Numbered from the stretch's first letter, positions 52,405 through 60,782 are shown. The stretch: DNA of 64,000 bases from Chryseobacterium herbae (GCF_025154075.1 NZ_JAOAMU010000002.1:814775-878774); one strand, 5' to 3'. Made by a program: numbers and translations. Notes: generated by a model not told the origin, from the sequence alone.

Positions 52405-52956
52405 TTATTTAAAGCTTTTTTCTAACAGCTTTTTGTCATTTTCACCGAGCTTCTCATATTCTTCAATTGTCATTCCTAATCTTTTCAAATTTCTACTTAT
52501 ATACATATTGACTTCATCAATAACTCTTTGAGCATCATCAATCAATGCTTGATATTGAAGATCGATTAACTTACTCAACAATAAAGCTTCAGCAGCTTTA
52601 TAGTGACTTACAAAATCTTCCTTATTCTTAAAACCATAACGAAGAGTGTTTATGGTCTTTTTATCTCTTTCAACATTAAATGCATCATAATATTCTGTGA
52701 GAGGTTTCATAAGAACTTTCTGCATTGTTTTGTTGTTAAAATCTTCTAGTTTTAAAACATCGTCAATAGCAGATTTTAAAACCTTTCGAGCATTTTGTAA
52801 ATATTCAACTTTATTATCTTGGATATTATATTTTTGTAGTTCTAATGTCAAAGAATCTGTTCTAACACTTCGTTTATTTAAAATTTCATCAACGTTTTGT
52901 CCATAGGAAATTCCAAAAAACATACTGAGTAGTGAGAAAATAAAAATTCTTTTCAT
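52405..52956 (-). CDS. Exported helical protein of unknown function
   Basis: Not recognised. It has 183 residues with a signal peptide MKRIFIFSLLSMFFGISYGQ. The mature part is charged and predicted helical throughout: 'EILNKRSVRTDSLTLELQKY', 'KVEYLQNARKVLKSAIDDVL', 'KEDFVSHYKAAEALLLSKLI'. It has no cysteines or catalytic pattern. Codon and base composition are more AT-rich than the neighbouring chromosomal genes, and it lies in an accessory patch (52.4-54.3 kb) with a broken P-loop gene and an SH3-like lipoprotein. The gap to the upstream P-loop remnant is 10 bp, so they probably belonged to one operon. Confidence 0.65.
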   Translation of the reverse strand: MKRIFIFSLLSMFFGISYGQNVDEILNKRSVRTDSLTLELQKYNIQDNKVEYLQNARKVLKSAIDDVLKLEDFNNKTMQKVLMKPLTEYYDAFNVERDKKTINTLRYGFKNKEDFVSHYKAAEALLLSKLIDLQYQALIDDAQRVIDEVNMYISRNLKRLGMTIEEYEKLGENDKKLLEKSFK

Positions 52957-52966
52957 TTAAATGTTT

Positions 52967-53380
52967 TTATCTGCTTTTAAAATTTAAGAAATCACTATAT
53001 TCTTTTGCATCTTTAAAACCTGAATTTAACCATTGTATATATAAATAATAACCTTTATTTTTAAAATACTGAATAGTTGAACGTCCTTCCTCTTTATACT
53101 GGACAGCACATAAAACAATCTTAGATAAATTATTTTCATTAAAGAAATTCTCGACCTCATCATCTGATTCTTCAAACGATGAATTTCTTACGAAAATGGC
53201 ATCATTTATTTCTTGATACATTTCTTCAAAAGATGAATTCTTAACAAATAGTTCAATATCTTGTTTGTTTAAATTTTTTTTTTAATCCGGTTCTAATTTT
53301 TCTTCCAAAGAATTCATAGAATGTATTTGATTTTCCAGAGTTTCTATTCCCTAAAATTAATATAGCAACTTTTTTTTCAT
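52967..53380 (-). pseudogene. P-loop protein broken by two homopolymer frameshifts
   Basis: Downstream of ATG 53380 the frame is wrong by one base after an A8 run (T8 at 53370-53377 on the plus strand). One frame over reads VAILILGNRNSGKSNTFYEF then FGRKIRTGLKK, a clean Walker A loop (GNRNSGKSNT). That frame is lost at an A10 run (T10 at 53274-53283), after which the other frame continues with NLNKQDIELFVKNSSFEEMY and the rest down to FLNFKSR at 52967. Nine A's in each tract would join the parts into one product of about 137 residues starting MKKKVAILILGNRNSGKSNT. Sequencing error, phase-variable slippage or decay could each explain it. No family beyond P-loop NTPase is assigned. Confidence 0.72.
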
Positions 53381-53509
53381 TCTTTTTAATTTATAAAGCA
53401 ATATATATAACCTAAGCTCATATATAATTATTTCCATAATCTAAGGGCTTTTAGATTAAAAATTCGATATGCACTTTTTTTAAATGGATATTATATCTTT
53501 AGGATTATT

Positions 53510-54295
53510 TCATTTCATTTTTTGTTCCTTAAAGTTTTTACCACCATATTCTTTATATTTTGAATCTTGAAAAGGATAAAAGCTAATTAATTTTGGAGTA
53601 TCAAATATAGACCAGGCAACAAAATGATCTGCAAACGTTAGATATTTACTTTTACTTAATGGATACACATCTATTAGATTCTTGATTGATTTTGTGTCAA
53701 AAATACTTATTGTGCAATCGGAGCAATTCTTTTCTCTAAATTGTTTTACGAAACTTGATATTTCATTTTTAGATAAATTATTTATATCAAGATAGATATT
53801 ATAGTTTTTACTTATATTATTTTCGGTTGTGGAAATTATCTCATATTTTAATTGTGATAAATTTACACTAGGAGTCTGACTACCATCTTTGATAATGTTT
53901 TTTAATGGAATCCACCCAGAATGCGTTGCAGATAGATGAGAAGGCTCTACAATTCTTACTTTAGCCCAATTATTTTTTTCTTGTTCAATAGAAATAGTAC
54001 AAGTATAATCAACTTGCAAATATTGAGCTTCTCCAATAACATCTGTTGCTTTTTGGTTTACTAACTTATCGTAATTTTTTCCTGGGCCATCTCTAAGAAA
54101 AATATTTTCGCCCTTTATTTCATATATTTTCTTTTCTAAATTAGAATCATCAAATCCATACATCTCTGATGAATCCATTTCATTATTATTATTTAAAACT
54201 AATGTATCTAAATTATTATTTGCATCAGTATTGGATTTTTTACAATTTGCAAGTAAAAAAAATCCTAAAATTAATAGTAAAGTTGTTCTCTGCAT
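53510..54295 (-). CDS. SH3-like domain lipoprotein
   Basis: A 261-residue lipoprotein (LLANC, Cys18), followed by an Asn/Asp-rich linker ('SNTDANNNLDTLVLNNNNEM'). Residues about 58-135 resemble a bacterial SH3 domain: 'KGENIFLRDGPGKNYDKLVN', 'YLQVDYTCTISIEQEKNNWA' and 'HSGWIPLKNIIKDGS', the last carrying the typical trailing 'GWI' segment. The C-terminal half (about residues 140-255) has no recognised fold. The gene is AT-rich like its neighbours in this patch and lies 214 bp upstream of the P-loop remnant on the same strand, separated by a non-coding stretch. Cell-wall or protein binding is plausible; specificity is unknown. Confidence 0.75.
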   Translation of the reverse strand: MQRTTLLLILGFFLLANCKKSNTDANNNLDTLVLNNNNEMDSSEMYGFDDSNLEKKIYEIKGENIFLRDGPGKNYDKLVNQKATDVIGEAQYLQVDYTCTISIEQEKNNWAKVRIVEPSHLSATHSGWIPLKNIIKDGSQTPSVNLSQLKYEIISTTENNISKNYNIYLDINNLSKNEISSFVKQFREKNCSDCTISIFDTKSIKNLIDVYPLSKSKYLTFADHFVAWSIFDTPKLISFYPFQDSKYKEYGGKNFKEQKMK

Positions 54296-54417
54296 AAGTT
54301 TAGAATCAATTATAATATTTCAAATGTAAATAATTGAAATCATTAATAATTACGGTTTTCCACAATCAAAAAGCTTCCCTTTGCTGTTTGTTTTTACTGA
54401 ACTTGTCTAAATCTTTT

Positions 54418-54476
54418 TGTTGGAGAACCGCAAAGACCCAAGGTTTTTAAAATTTATGGAGACTTAAGGCACAAGA
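54418..54476 (-). repeat. Dispersed repeat B, inverted and diverged copy
   Basis: TTGTTGGAGAACCGCAAAG followed by CTTAAGGCACAAG is the reverse complement, with mismatches, of the B element end (CTTTGCG...TTCCAACAA and CTTGCGCCTTAA). It faces the direct copy at 54550. Confidence 0.55.
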
Positions 54477-54508
54477 AAAACAAAAAATTTCAGCAAAGGG
54501 GATGATGA

Positions 54509-54544
54509 GATTGCTTCGTCGCTGCGCTCCTCGCAATGACGGCG
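54509..54544 (+). repeat. GCTTCGTCGCTGCGCTCCTCGC-type short repeat
   Basis: GATTGCTTCGTCGCTGCGCT then CCTCGCAATGACGGCG. I recall this TTGCTTCGTCGC...CGCAATGACG sequence as a widely distributed bacterial repeat, including in Bacteroidota. Here it lies between the inverted and direct B copies. Confidence 0.6.
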
Positions 54545-54549
54545 GTATT

Positions 54550-54630
54550 CAATTTTATCGGAGATAAAATCTTTGCGCCTTAAAACATGTTGATTAAAAA
54601 ACTTGCGCCTTAGCGATTTTCCAACAATAT
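54550..54630 (+). repeat. Dispersed repeat B, copy 3
   Basis: CAATTTTATCGGAGATAAAA, TTTGCGCCTTAAAACATG and ATTTTCCAACAATAT match copies at 3725 and 13921. With the previous two elements, the 400-bp gap 54296-54695 is mostly repeats. Confidence 0.75.
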
Positions 54631-54695
54631 GATTATTTCAACATAACCTTTCCAACCTTTCTCATCATTCCCGCATCTCTATATAAAAAGAGACT

Positions 54696-55406
54696 ATGAA
54701 AATCATCATACCAAAACCATGTCATGAAAACTGGGAAGCTATGACTCCCGAAGAGAAGGGAAGATTTTGTTCCGTTTGTTCAAAAACCGTCCGGGATTTC
54801 ACCATTGCTTCTGATCAGGAAATCATAGAGATTTTTTCTCACTCTTCAGAAGATATTTGTGGAAATTTTAATGCATCGCAGCTTAACAGAGATCTGAATT
54901 ATTCTTTTATTAATTCATTATTTGCGAAGTTTGCGGTCGGTTTTATGTTGACAACAGGAGGATTTGTTTCGGTACATGCACAACAAAATGAAGTACATGA
55001 TACCTTAAAAGCAGACGAAATAAAAGACGTTGTGATCCTCCAGAAAAAACAAAAAATGCTGCTTGGTTCAACGACAGTAGTACCGGGGAATCTTTTAGTG
55101 AATACTCAACGGAATGATATGCCGGCAAAGTTAAGCGGTTTGATTGGTAAGGGAGCTCCTACTGTACAACAAGATGATACTACTCATCGGAAAATGATGA
55201 TCGGAGGGGCTTCCTCAACGCTGAAGAGTACTGAAAAACCTTTATGTGTCATTGATGGAAAAGTCAGCAGTTTTGAAGAACTCAATATGATCGATCCTAA
55301 TACGATAAAAACGATGAACATTCTCAAAGATGCAAAGTCTATCTATGGGGTCAAAGCCAAAAATGGAGTTATAGTGATTACGACTAAACGGAAAATGAAA
55401 AAGTAA
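54696..55406 (+). CDS. Membrane protein fusing a Cys motif domain to a TonB-receptor plug-like domain
   Basis: A 236-residue protein without a signal peptide. Residues 1-60 carry a Cys motif domain: 'PKPCHENWEAMTPEEKGRFC' with 'SVCSKTVRDFT', giving Cys9, Cys25 and Cys28 with a following DFT, seen at the N-terminus of several Bacteroidota membrane proteins. One hydrophobic helix lies at about residues 74-95 (LFAKFAVGFMLTTGGFVSV). The C-terminal region (about residues 170-236) is a TonB-dependent receptor plug core: 'PLCVIDGKVSSFEELNMIDP', 'NTIKTMNILKDAKSIYGVKA', 'KNGVIVITTKR'. It contains no barrel, so it cannot be a transporter. It may couple a cytoplasmic sensor to TonB-like interactions (inference). 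Confidence 0.78.
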   Translation: MKIIIPKPCHENWEAMTPEEKGRFCSVCSKTVRDFTIASDQEIIEIFSHSSEDICGNFNASQLNRDLNYSFINSLFAKFAVGFMLTTGGFVSVHAQQNEVHDTLKADEIKDVVILQKKQKMLLGSTTVVPGNLLVNTQRNDMPAKLSGLIGKGAPTVQQDDTTHRKMMIGGASSTLKSTEKPLCVIDGKVSSFEELNMIDPNTIKTMNILKDAKSIYGVKAKNGVIVITTKRKMKK

Positions 55407-55428
55407 ATAAATATAATTTTTCACTTGT

Positions 55429-56667
55429 TTACTTTGATTGCTTCACGGTCTTTTCGTATTCCGACAATGATTTCCATATGCCTTCAATTTCAGGCCATAC
55501 ATGATCTGTAAAATCGGTATCTGTGTTCACCAGTAGTAGTTTCCCTATTTTAGTTTCAGGATTAAAATACATGGCAGTGAATACACCCGGGTCAGAACCA
55601 TTATGACCAATCATATTATTTTTAATTTTTAAAAACTCGTCACGGAATTCAATGAAAATTCCATAGTTTTCACTTTTTCCTTCATCTGTAAATGTCTTTT
55701 TTTCAAAGAGTTTTTGATAACTTTCTTTGTTTAATAATTTTCCATTCCCTCCATAGCCTTTGATGAGTTCTGATAAAAATAGTCCCAGATCATGACTCGA
55801 TGTCAGAAATCCACCATCAGCATAGGTTATAAGAGAATAATTGGCTATCATTTTGTCTTTGTTGGCAAACAATCTGGAACGCATATTGACATCAATGTCT
55901 TTTGATGACCAGCCGGAACTGTTCATTTGTAATGGTTTTATGATGTGTTGCTGAGTAAAAGAACCGTAATCCTGTCCTGTTGCAGATTCTATAACCAATG
56001 CACAAAGAGCGGCTGCTATATTGGAATATTCACGCTTTTCTCCGGGTTTCGTGCTTAAAAAGGAGTTTTTGGTATACCATTTTCCATTTGGAGTAAGACT
56101 GTTTTGAATGAAATTTAATAAGGGGATATTGCTTTCGGGAGCATTGAAGTAGTCGTAAACCCCCTCATTACCGGCATGCTTGTTTTCGGTTAAAACATAT
56201 GATTTTGCATACACTTCATCCAGATCGGTAATTGAAGAGGTATGATAGGCTAAATGTTTGATTAAGATCGGGATATCAGGATAATTTGGATTGATGATCC
56301 TGAAGGGTAGGTATTTATTGATAGGATCATTGATATTGAGTTTCCCTAATTCCTGCGCTTTAAGTAAAGATATTCCAATGAGTGTTTTGGATATGGATGC
56401 TATATTTTGAACGGTTCCTGAGGTATATGCTTTTTTTTGTTCAATATCTGTATACCCGAAGCCTTTATCGTAAATCAGGCCCTTTTCATTGACTACAGCA
56501 ACTGAAAATCCTATAATCGCTCCTTTCTTACCATCCAGTTGTAAGTGTTTCGTAAGCGTGTCATTTATTGCCGTATAATTTTTGCCACTTGTTTGATGAG
56601 TTAGGCTTTTATGTTGACAGAAAAATAATGTTGTTGAAAAGAGGAAGATTAAAAATAGATTTTTCAT
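55429..56667 (-). CDS. Serine hydrolase, class C beta-lactamase fold
   Basis: A 412-residue exported protein (signal peptide; Cys18 in 'TLFFCQ' may be a lipobox). The catalytic motifs are SISK in 'NIASISKTLIGISLLKAQEL' and YSN in 'EKREYSNIAAALCALVIESA'. A later 'MIGHNGSDPGVFTAMYFNPE' carries the third motif as His-x-Gly (HNG). The 412 residues fit the single-domain family without the CBM-like tail of the paralogue at 20568. Substrate and specificity are unknown; annotated members include esterases and D-alanyl peptidases. The gene is convergent with the TonB-plug fusion, without an obvious terminator between them. Confidence 0.85.
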   Translation of the reverse strand: MKNLFLIFLFSTTLFFCQHKSLTHQTSGKNYTAINDTLTKHLQLDGKKGAIIGFSVAVVNEKGLIYDKGFGYTDIEQKKAYTSGTVQNIASISKTLIGISLLKAQELGKLNINDPINKYLPFRIINPNYPDIPILIKHLAYHTSSITDLDEVYAKSYVLTENKHAGNEGVYDYFNAPESNIPLLNFIQNSLTPNGKWYTKNSFLSTKPGEKREYSNIAAALCALVIESATGQDYGSFTQQHIIKPLQMNSSGWSSKDIDVNMRSRLFANKDKMIANYSLITYADGGFLTSSHDLGLFLSELIKGYGGNGKLLNKESYQKLFEKKTFTDEGKSENYGIFIEFRDEFLKIKNNMIGHNGSDPGVFTAMYFNPETKIGKLLLVNTDTDFTDHVWPEIEGIWKSLSEYEKTVKQSK

Positions 56668-56812
56668 GGATTTTGGTTTTATTCGGGCCGAAGCTTTAAT
56701 GGAGTTATAGTTTTTTAGTGAAGGGGAATTCTTAAATATACGGAAAGACTTTCAAAAAATGAATATATGCTTGATTTTGATCATCCTTCTGACTGATTTC
56801 TTACTTACGTAA

Positions 56813-56855
56813 AAAACAGAGCTCCGGCGATCGAAGATCGCCGGAGCTCTGTTTT
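56813..56855. terminator. Perfect 20-bp stem palindrome after tpx
   Basis: AAAACAGAGCTCCGGCGATC pairs exactly with its inverted copy around GAA, with A-rich and T-rich flanks. It is the longest perfect hairpin in the window and likely terminates tpx on the minus strand. Confidence 0.88.
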
Positions 56856-56877
56856 AAATTATTCCAAAAGCAAAAGC

Positions 56878-57450
56878 TTACTTTTTTACAGCTGCAATCG
56901 CTGCTTCATAATTCGGTTCCTGTGAAATATCAGCAACCTGCTCTTCATAAATGATTTTCCCTGAAGGATCAATCACCACAACTGCTCTGCTTAAAAGACC
57001 TTTCATCACAGAATCTGTAATTTCTACGCCATAAGTTTTTCCGAAATCTGAACGGAAATCTGAAAGCATCACGACATTCTTAATTCCTTCTGCACCACAA
57101 AATCTTTTCTGGGCAAAGGGTAGATCTTTAGAAATACAAAGAACAACCGTATTGGGAATACTCGCTGCATCTTCATTGAAATGATGTACGGAAGCCGAGC
57201 AAACACCAGTATCTACACTTGGAAAAATATTAAGAATCATAAATTTTCCCTTGTAAGAATCAAGCGTCTGATCCTTCATCGTAACGTCTGTAAGCGTAAA
57301 CTTTGGAGCCGCTTTATTAACCGCCGGAAGTTTCGCATAAGTATGTACCGGTTTTCCTCCCATCAGAACAGTATTCGCTGTTTTGGTATTTTGAGCGAAA
57401 ATAAATGCTGAGAAAAACAATAAGGTGCTGAAAGCTAATTTTGAAAACAT
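56878..57450 (-). CDS. tpx: Thiol peroxidase with signal peptide
   Basis: A 190-residue atypical 2-Cys peroxiredoxin of the Tpx type, reducing peroxides with thioredoxin-like donors. The signal peptide MFSKLAFSTLLFFSAFIFAQ makes it periplasmic, unlike the cytosolic E. coli Tpx. The peroxidatic Cys is Cys84 in 'FPSVDTGVCSASVHHFNE' and the resolving Cys is Cys118 in 'DLPFAQKRFCGAEGIKNV'; an extra Cys105 occurs in 'TVVLCISKDLPF'. The 'YGVEI' and 'VIDPSGKIIYEEQVADISQE' segments close the fold. It forms a single-gene unit ended by a perfect palindrome. Confidence 0.9.
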   Translation of the reverse strand: MFSKLAFSTLLFFSAFIFAQNTKTANTVLMGGKPVHTYAKLPAVNKAAPKFTLTDVTMKDQTLDSYKGKFMILNIFPSVDTGVCSASVHHFNEDAASIPNTVVLCISKDLPFAQKRFCGAEGIKNVVMLSDFRSDFGKTYGVEITDSVMKGLLSRAVVVIDPSGKIIYEEQVADISQEPNYEAAIAAVKK

Positions 57451-57625
57451 GAAATTTTATTTTTAGTAAAATTATTCATTTTTTCAGTATCCGACATTAA
57501 TTTTAATTCAAACACCCGTCAAATAGAACAAATCTATCAACCTCCTGTTTTTAGTACCAATTTTAACGTCTACCTTTATTCTGTATAATTTTAGAATGAC
57601 ACTCATTATCAAAAAATAAAAATTT

Positions 57626-59254
57626 ATGGATTCAGTCAATAAGCCGTTATTTAAGGATATTTTTAAAAGCGAAAACGAAATTCCGGAAGAATTTAAAGTA
57701 CAGGAAATTCATCAGAAAGTATATCTTCTCAATGGAGAGCTGGTGGAATGGAAGGGAGAGACTCAGAATATCTATTCGCCGGTCTGCATTCCTACTGAAA
57801 ACGGTCTAGAGAGAAAATTGCTGGGAAGTATCCCGAATATCAGCCCCAAAGAAGCGATGGAAGTCCTTGAAGCTTCTGTTAAGGCCTATGATAATGGTCT
57901 CGGAGAATGGCCTACCATGTCTGTGGAAGCACGTATTCAGTGTATGCAGAAATTTGTTTATCTGATGATCGAGCAGCGTGATCTTGTGATTAAACTGTTA
58001 ATGTGGGAGATCGGGAAAACCCTGGCAGATTCTACCAAAGAATTTGACAGGACTGTAGATTATATCAACCAGACCATAGATGCTCTGAAAGATCTTGACA
58101 GAGAATCATCCCGTTTCCAGGAAGCAGAAGGAACTATCGCACAGATCAGAAGAGCTCCGCTGGGCGTTGTTTTAAGCATGGGACCGTTTAATTATCCTTT
58201 GAATGAGATTTTCACCACATTGATTCCCGCATTGATCATGGGAAATACGATTTTGTTTAAGCTTCCAAAGCATGGGGTTCTGGCTCATTATCCATTGCTG
58301 AGTGCCTTCAAAGAAGCCTTCCCGAAAGGAACTGTAAACACGCTTTATGGCAAAGGTTCTGAGATCATCACTCCCATTATGGAAAGCGGAAAAGTAAATG
58401 TCCTGGCATTTATTGGGTCCAGTAAAGTGGCTAATGGACTGAAGAAACTGCATCCTAAAGTCAACCGTTTACGCGCTATCCTGAGTCTTGATGCTAAAAA
58501 TGCAGCGATCGTAACTAAAAATGCCGACCTGAATGTAGCAGTAAGCGAATGTATTCTGGGAGCATTGTCATTCAACGGGCAGCGATGTACAGCATTGAAA
58601 CTGATCTTTGTTCAGAAAGAAATTGCCGAAGAATTCACCCAGAAATTAAGTGCTGCTGTTTCTGCTCTGAAACCCGGCCTTCCGTGGGAAAAAGATGTAA
58701 AAGTGACGCCGCTTCCAGAAGTGAATAAACCACCGTATCTGAAAGAATGTATTGAAGATGCTTTGGCTAAAGGAGCGAAGGTTTTAAATGAAAACGGAGG
58801 TTTTACAGAAGAATCTTTTGTATTTCCTGCAGTCGTTTATCCGGTAAATAGTGACATGAAACTCTATCATGAAGAGCAGTTTGGACCGGTGATTCCGGTT
58901 GTTCCGTTTGAGGATATTGAAGAACCAATTGAGTACCAGGTTAACGCGTCCCATGGAATGCAGGTAAGTATTTTCAGCGAAGATCCGCAGGAAGTTTCCA
59001 GGCTGATCGATCCGTTCGTGAATCTGGTGAGCCGTGTGAATATCAATTGTCAGGCACAACGAGGCCCAGATGTTTTTCCGTTTACAGGAAGGAAAGACAG
59101 TGCGGAAGGAACGCTTTCTGTCTTTGATGCGCTCCGTTCATTTTCCATCCGGTCTCTGGTGGCTGCGAAACTGACAGATTCCAACAAAAAATTATTAAAT
59201 ACAATCGTTAGAGATCATGACTCTAATTTTTTAAGTACCGACTATCTTTTCTAG
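57626..59254 (+). CDS. GapN-like NADP-dependent aldehyde dehydrogenase
   Basis: A 542-residue aldehyde dehydrogenase with the closing segment 'NINCQAQRGPDVFPFTGRKD' plus 'SAEGTLSVFDALRSFSIR', typical of non-phosphorylating glyceraldehyde-3-phosphate dehydrogenases. The catalytic Cys321 lies in 'SFNGQRCTALK'. The usual catalytic Glu segment (ELGGK) is replaced: residues 286-292 read Leu-Ser287-Leu-Asp289-Ala-Lys-Asn, as in the 'GLEAKN' subfamily but with Asp for Glu. NADP specificity is presumed from the family. It would supply NADPH from glycolysis. The N-terminus is 25-30 residues longer than streptococcal GapN. It is a single-gene unit with no partner. Confidence 0.82.
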   Translation: MDSVNKPLFKDIFKSENEIPEEFKVQEIHQKVYLLNGELVEWKGETQNIYSPVCIPTENGLERKLLGSIPNISPKEAMEVLEASVKAYDNGLGEWPTMSVEARIQCMQKFVYLMIEQRDLVIKLLMWEIGKTLADSTKEFDRTVDYINQTIDALKDLDRESSRFQEAEGTIAQIRRAPLGVVLSMGPFNYPLNEIFTTLIPALIMGNTILFKLPKHGVLAHYPLLSAFKEAFPKGTVNTLYGKGSEIITPIMESGKVNVLAFIGSSKVANGLKKLHPKVNRLRAILSLDAKNAAIVTKNADLNVAVSECILGALSFNGQRCTALKLIFVQKEIAEEFTQKLSAAVSALKPGLPWEKDVKVTPLPEVNKPPYLKECIEDALAKGAKVLNENGGFTEESFVFPAVVYPVNSDMKLYHEEQFGPVIPVVPFEDIEEPIEYQVNASHGMQVSIFSEDPQEVSRLIDPFVNLVSRVNINCQAQRGPDVFPFTGRKDSAEGTLSVFDALRSFSIRSLVAAKLTDSNKKLLNTIVRDHDSNFLSTDYLF

Positions 59255-59402
59255 GGATGTTCTACTTAACATAAAATAATAATCCTCATTAAATTTCTTT
59301 ATTTTTTGAGGATTTTGTACTTTGAGACGTGGAGTTTTTAGTTTTTATGTTAAAATTGTAGTATTTTTAGCAAAAATACTGCTGTACGAGTAGAGTTTGA
59401 GC

Positions 59403-59912
59403 ATGTCTTTAATGGAAAAAGAATTTTTAGAGAAAATTGAAAAGCACAAAGGTGTTATTTTCAAGATCTCTAAAATGTATATGGACGATCGGGATGATCA
59501 GAATGATCTTTATCAGGAGATCATTTATCAGGCCTGGAAATCATACGGTGATTTCCAGAGGAGAAGCGACTTCTCCACATGGCTCTACCGCACTGCACTT
59601 AATACGGCAATTGTATTTTTGCGTAGTGAAAAAAAACGTAGTTTTATACAAAATCAGGGGATAGAAGATCTTGTTGTTCCACATGAATCCTATAATGATG
59701 CAGATGACAGAAATATGAAGTTGATGTATGAGGCTATTCATGAACTCAGCCCTATAGACAAAGCGCTTATTTTTTTCTTTTTGGAAGATTTTCCGGGTAA
59801 AGAGATTGCCCGCCAGCTGGGAATCACTGAAGTGAATGCCCGTGTAAAAATGAATCGGGCAAAAACAAAACTGAAGCAGATCATCGAAAAACAAAAAAGC
59901 GACAAGATTTAA
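59403..59912 (+). CDS. ECF-type RNA polymerase sigma factor, module 1
   Basis: A 169-residue sigma-70 family ECF factor. Region 2 is 'KEFLEKIEKHKGVIFKISKM', 'DRDDQNDLYQEIIYQAWKSY' and 'SDFSTWLYRTALNTAIVFLR'. Region 4 is 'LSPIDKALIFFFLEDFPGKE' with the helix-turn-helix 'IARQLGITEVNARVKMNRAK'. ATG 59403 or the in-frame ATG at 59412 could start it; a TTG at 59397 is less likely. The protein ends 11 bp before the membrane protein gene, its probable regulatory partner. The 148-bp upstream gap lacks the TGTAACA-N16-ACTAACT pair found before module 2. Confidence 0.9.
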   Translation: MSLMEKEFLEKIEKHKGVIFKISKMYMDDRDDQNDLYQEIIYQAWKSYGDFQRRSDFSTWLYRTALNTAIVFLRSEKKRSFIQNQGIEDLVVPHESYNDADDRNMKLMYEAIHELSPIDKALIFFFLEDFPGKEIARQLGITEVNARVKMNRAKTKLKQIIEKQKSDKI

Positions 59913-59923
59913 AGTAAAAACAA

Positions 59924-60739
59924 ATGGAGTTAGAAAATTTTAAAGAACTTTGGGATAAAGATACCAGGCAGGATCTGCCCGAGATCTCTCTGGAGAAACA
60001 GCGTGAAATTCATTCGCCGATGCGGATGCTGAAGATCAATATGCAGACAGAATTCTGGCTTATGATTGTTACTCTGCCTATGCTTTTAATAGGATTTCCT
60101 TTTGCTTCCGGAGATTCGAATATTGTTATCATATCGGCATTCGTCGTCGCACTTACGCTTGCTTCTATCATTTATTTTTATTCCCGTTTTCTCAAGCTTT
60201 ACAAAATGCTTTGCAACAGCAGCATCAATACAAATTATGATCTGTTCAACCTTAAAACACAACTTTTAATATCGAAAGAAATCTACATTTCCTATTATAT
60301 TGCCTACATTCCGTTGGCTTTTCTGTTGTCTCTTATCAAAATCAACTTTCATTTTGAGGCGAAATATAATCTGGCGATTTTCGGGATCAGTTTCCTGATT
60401 ACACTGATGCTGGTATGGTTTGTGATCAAATACTGGATCTATTATATGTATGGGCGATATATAGAAGACGTTGTACGTTTGGTAGATGAACTGAACGACC
60501 TTGAAATAGAACCTAAGAAAGTGAGAAAAAATTCATGGTTTGAGCGCTCTCAAAGATTCTTCATGAATAAATTCGGGCTTCAGGGGAACATTCTGAATAC
60601 CGTAATATGGTTTGTTTCCGTGTATATTTTTATCGTTATTTTTCTGACATTGGTCCTATTAATTTTCATTATTATTGGCGTAAAACTTCATTTTATCGAT
60701 ATTCACACCCTTCAAAATGCCTTAGACAGACTGAATTGA
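59924..60739 (+). CDS. Membrane protein paired with sigma factor, module 1
   Basis: A 271-residue protein. The N-terminal 35 residues (MELENFKELWDKDTRQDLPE) form a soluble segment that may bind the sigma factor. Four hydrophobic segments follow: about residues 46-64 (LMIVTLPMLLIGFPFASG), 70-88 (IVIISAFVVALTLASIIYFY), 125-140 and 153-173. A C-terminal extra helix pair is at 221-262. The first 190 residues align with the module 2 protein at 61761 (shared 'ELW/AW-D-(D/V)-(E/Q)-PEIS' start and 'YYMYGRYIEDVVRLVDEL' against 'YGRYIVHIEDLMKEL'). A membrane anti-sigma or sensor role is inferred only from pairing and topology. Confidence 0.75.
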   Translation: MELENFKELWDKDTRQDLPEISLEKQREIHSPMRMLKINMQTEFWLMIVTLPMLLIGFPFASGDSNIVIISAFVVALTLASIIYFYSRFLKLYKMLCNSSINTNYDLFNLKTQLLISKEIYISYYIAYIPLAFLLSLIKINFHFEAKYNLAIFGISFLITLMLVWFVIKYWIYYMYGRYIEDVVRLVDELNDLEIEPKKVRKNSWFERSQRFFMNKFGLQGNILNTVIWFVSVYIFIVIFLTLVLLIFIIIGVKLHFIDIHTLQNALDRLN

Positions 60740-60782
60740 TTGGTCAATGAAAAAGTGATAATACATTTAAAAATAAAGATAC

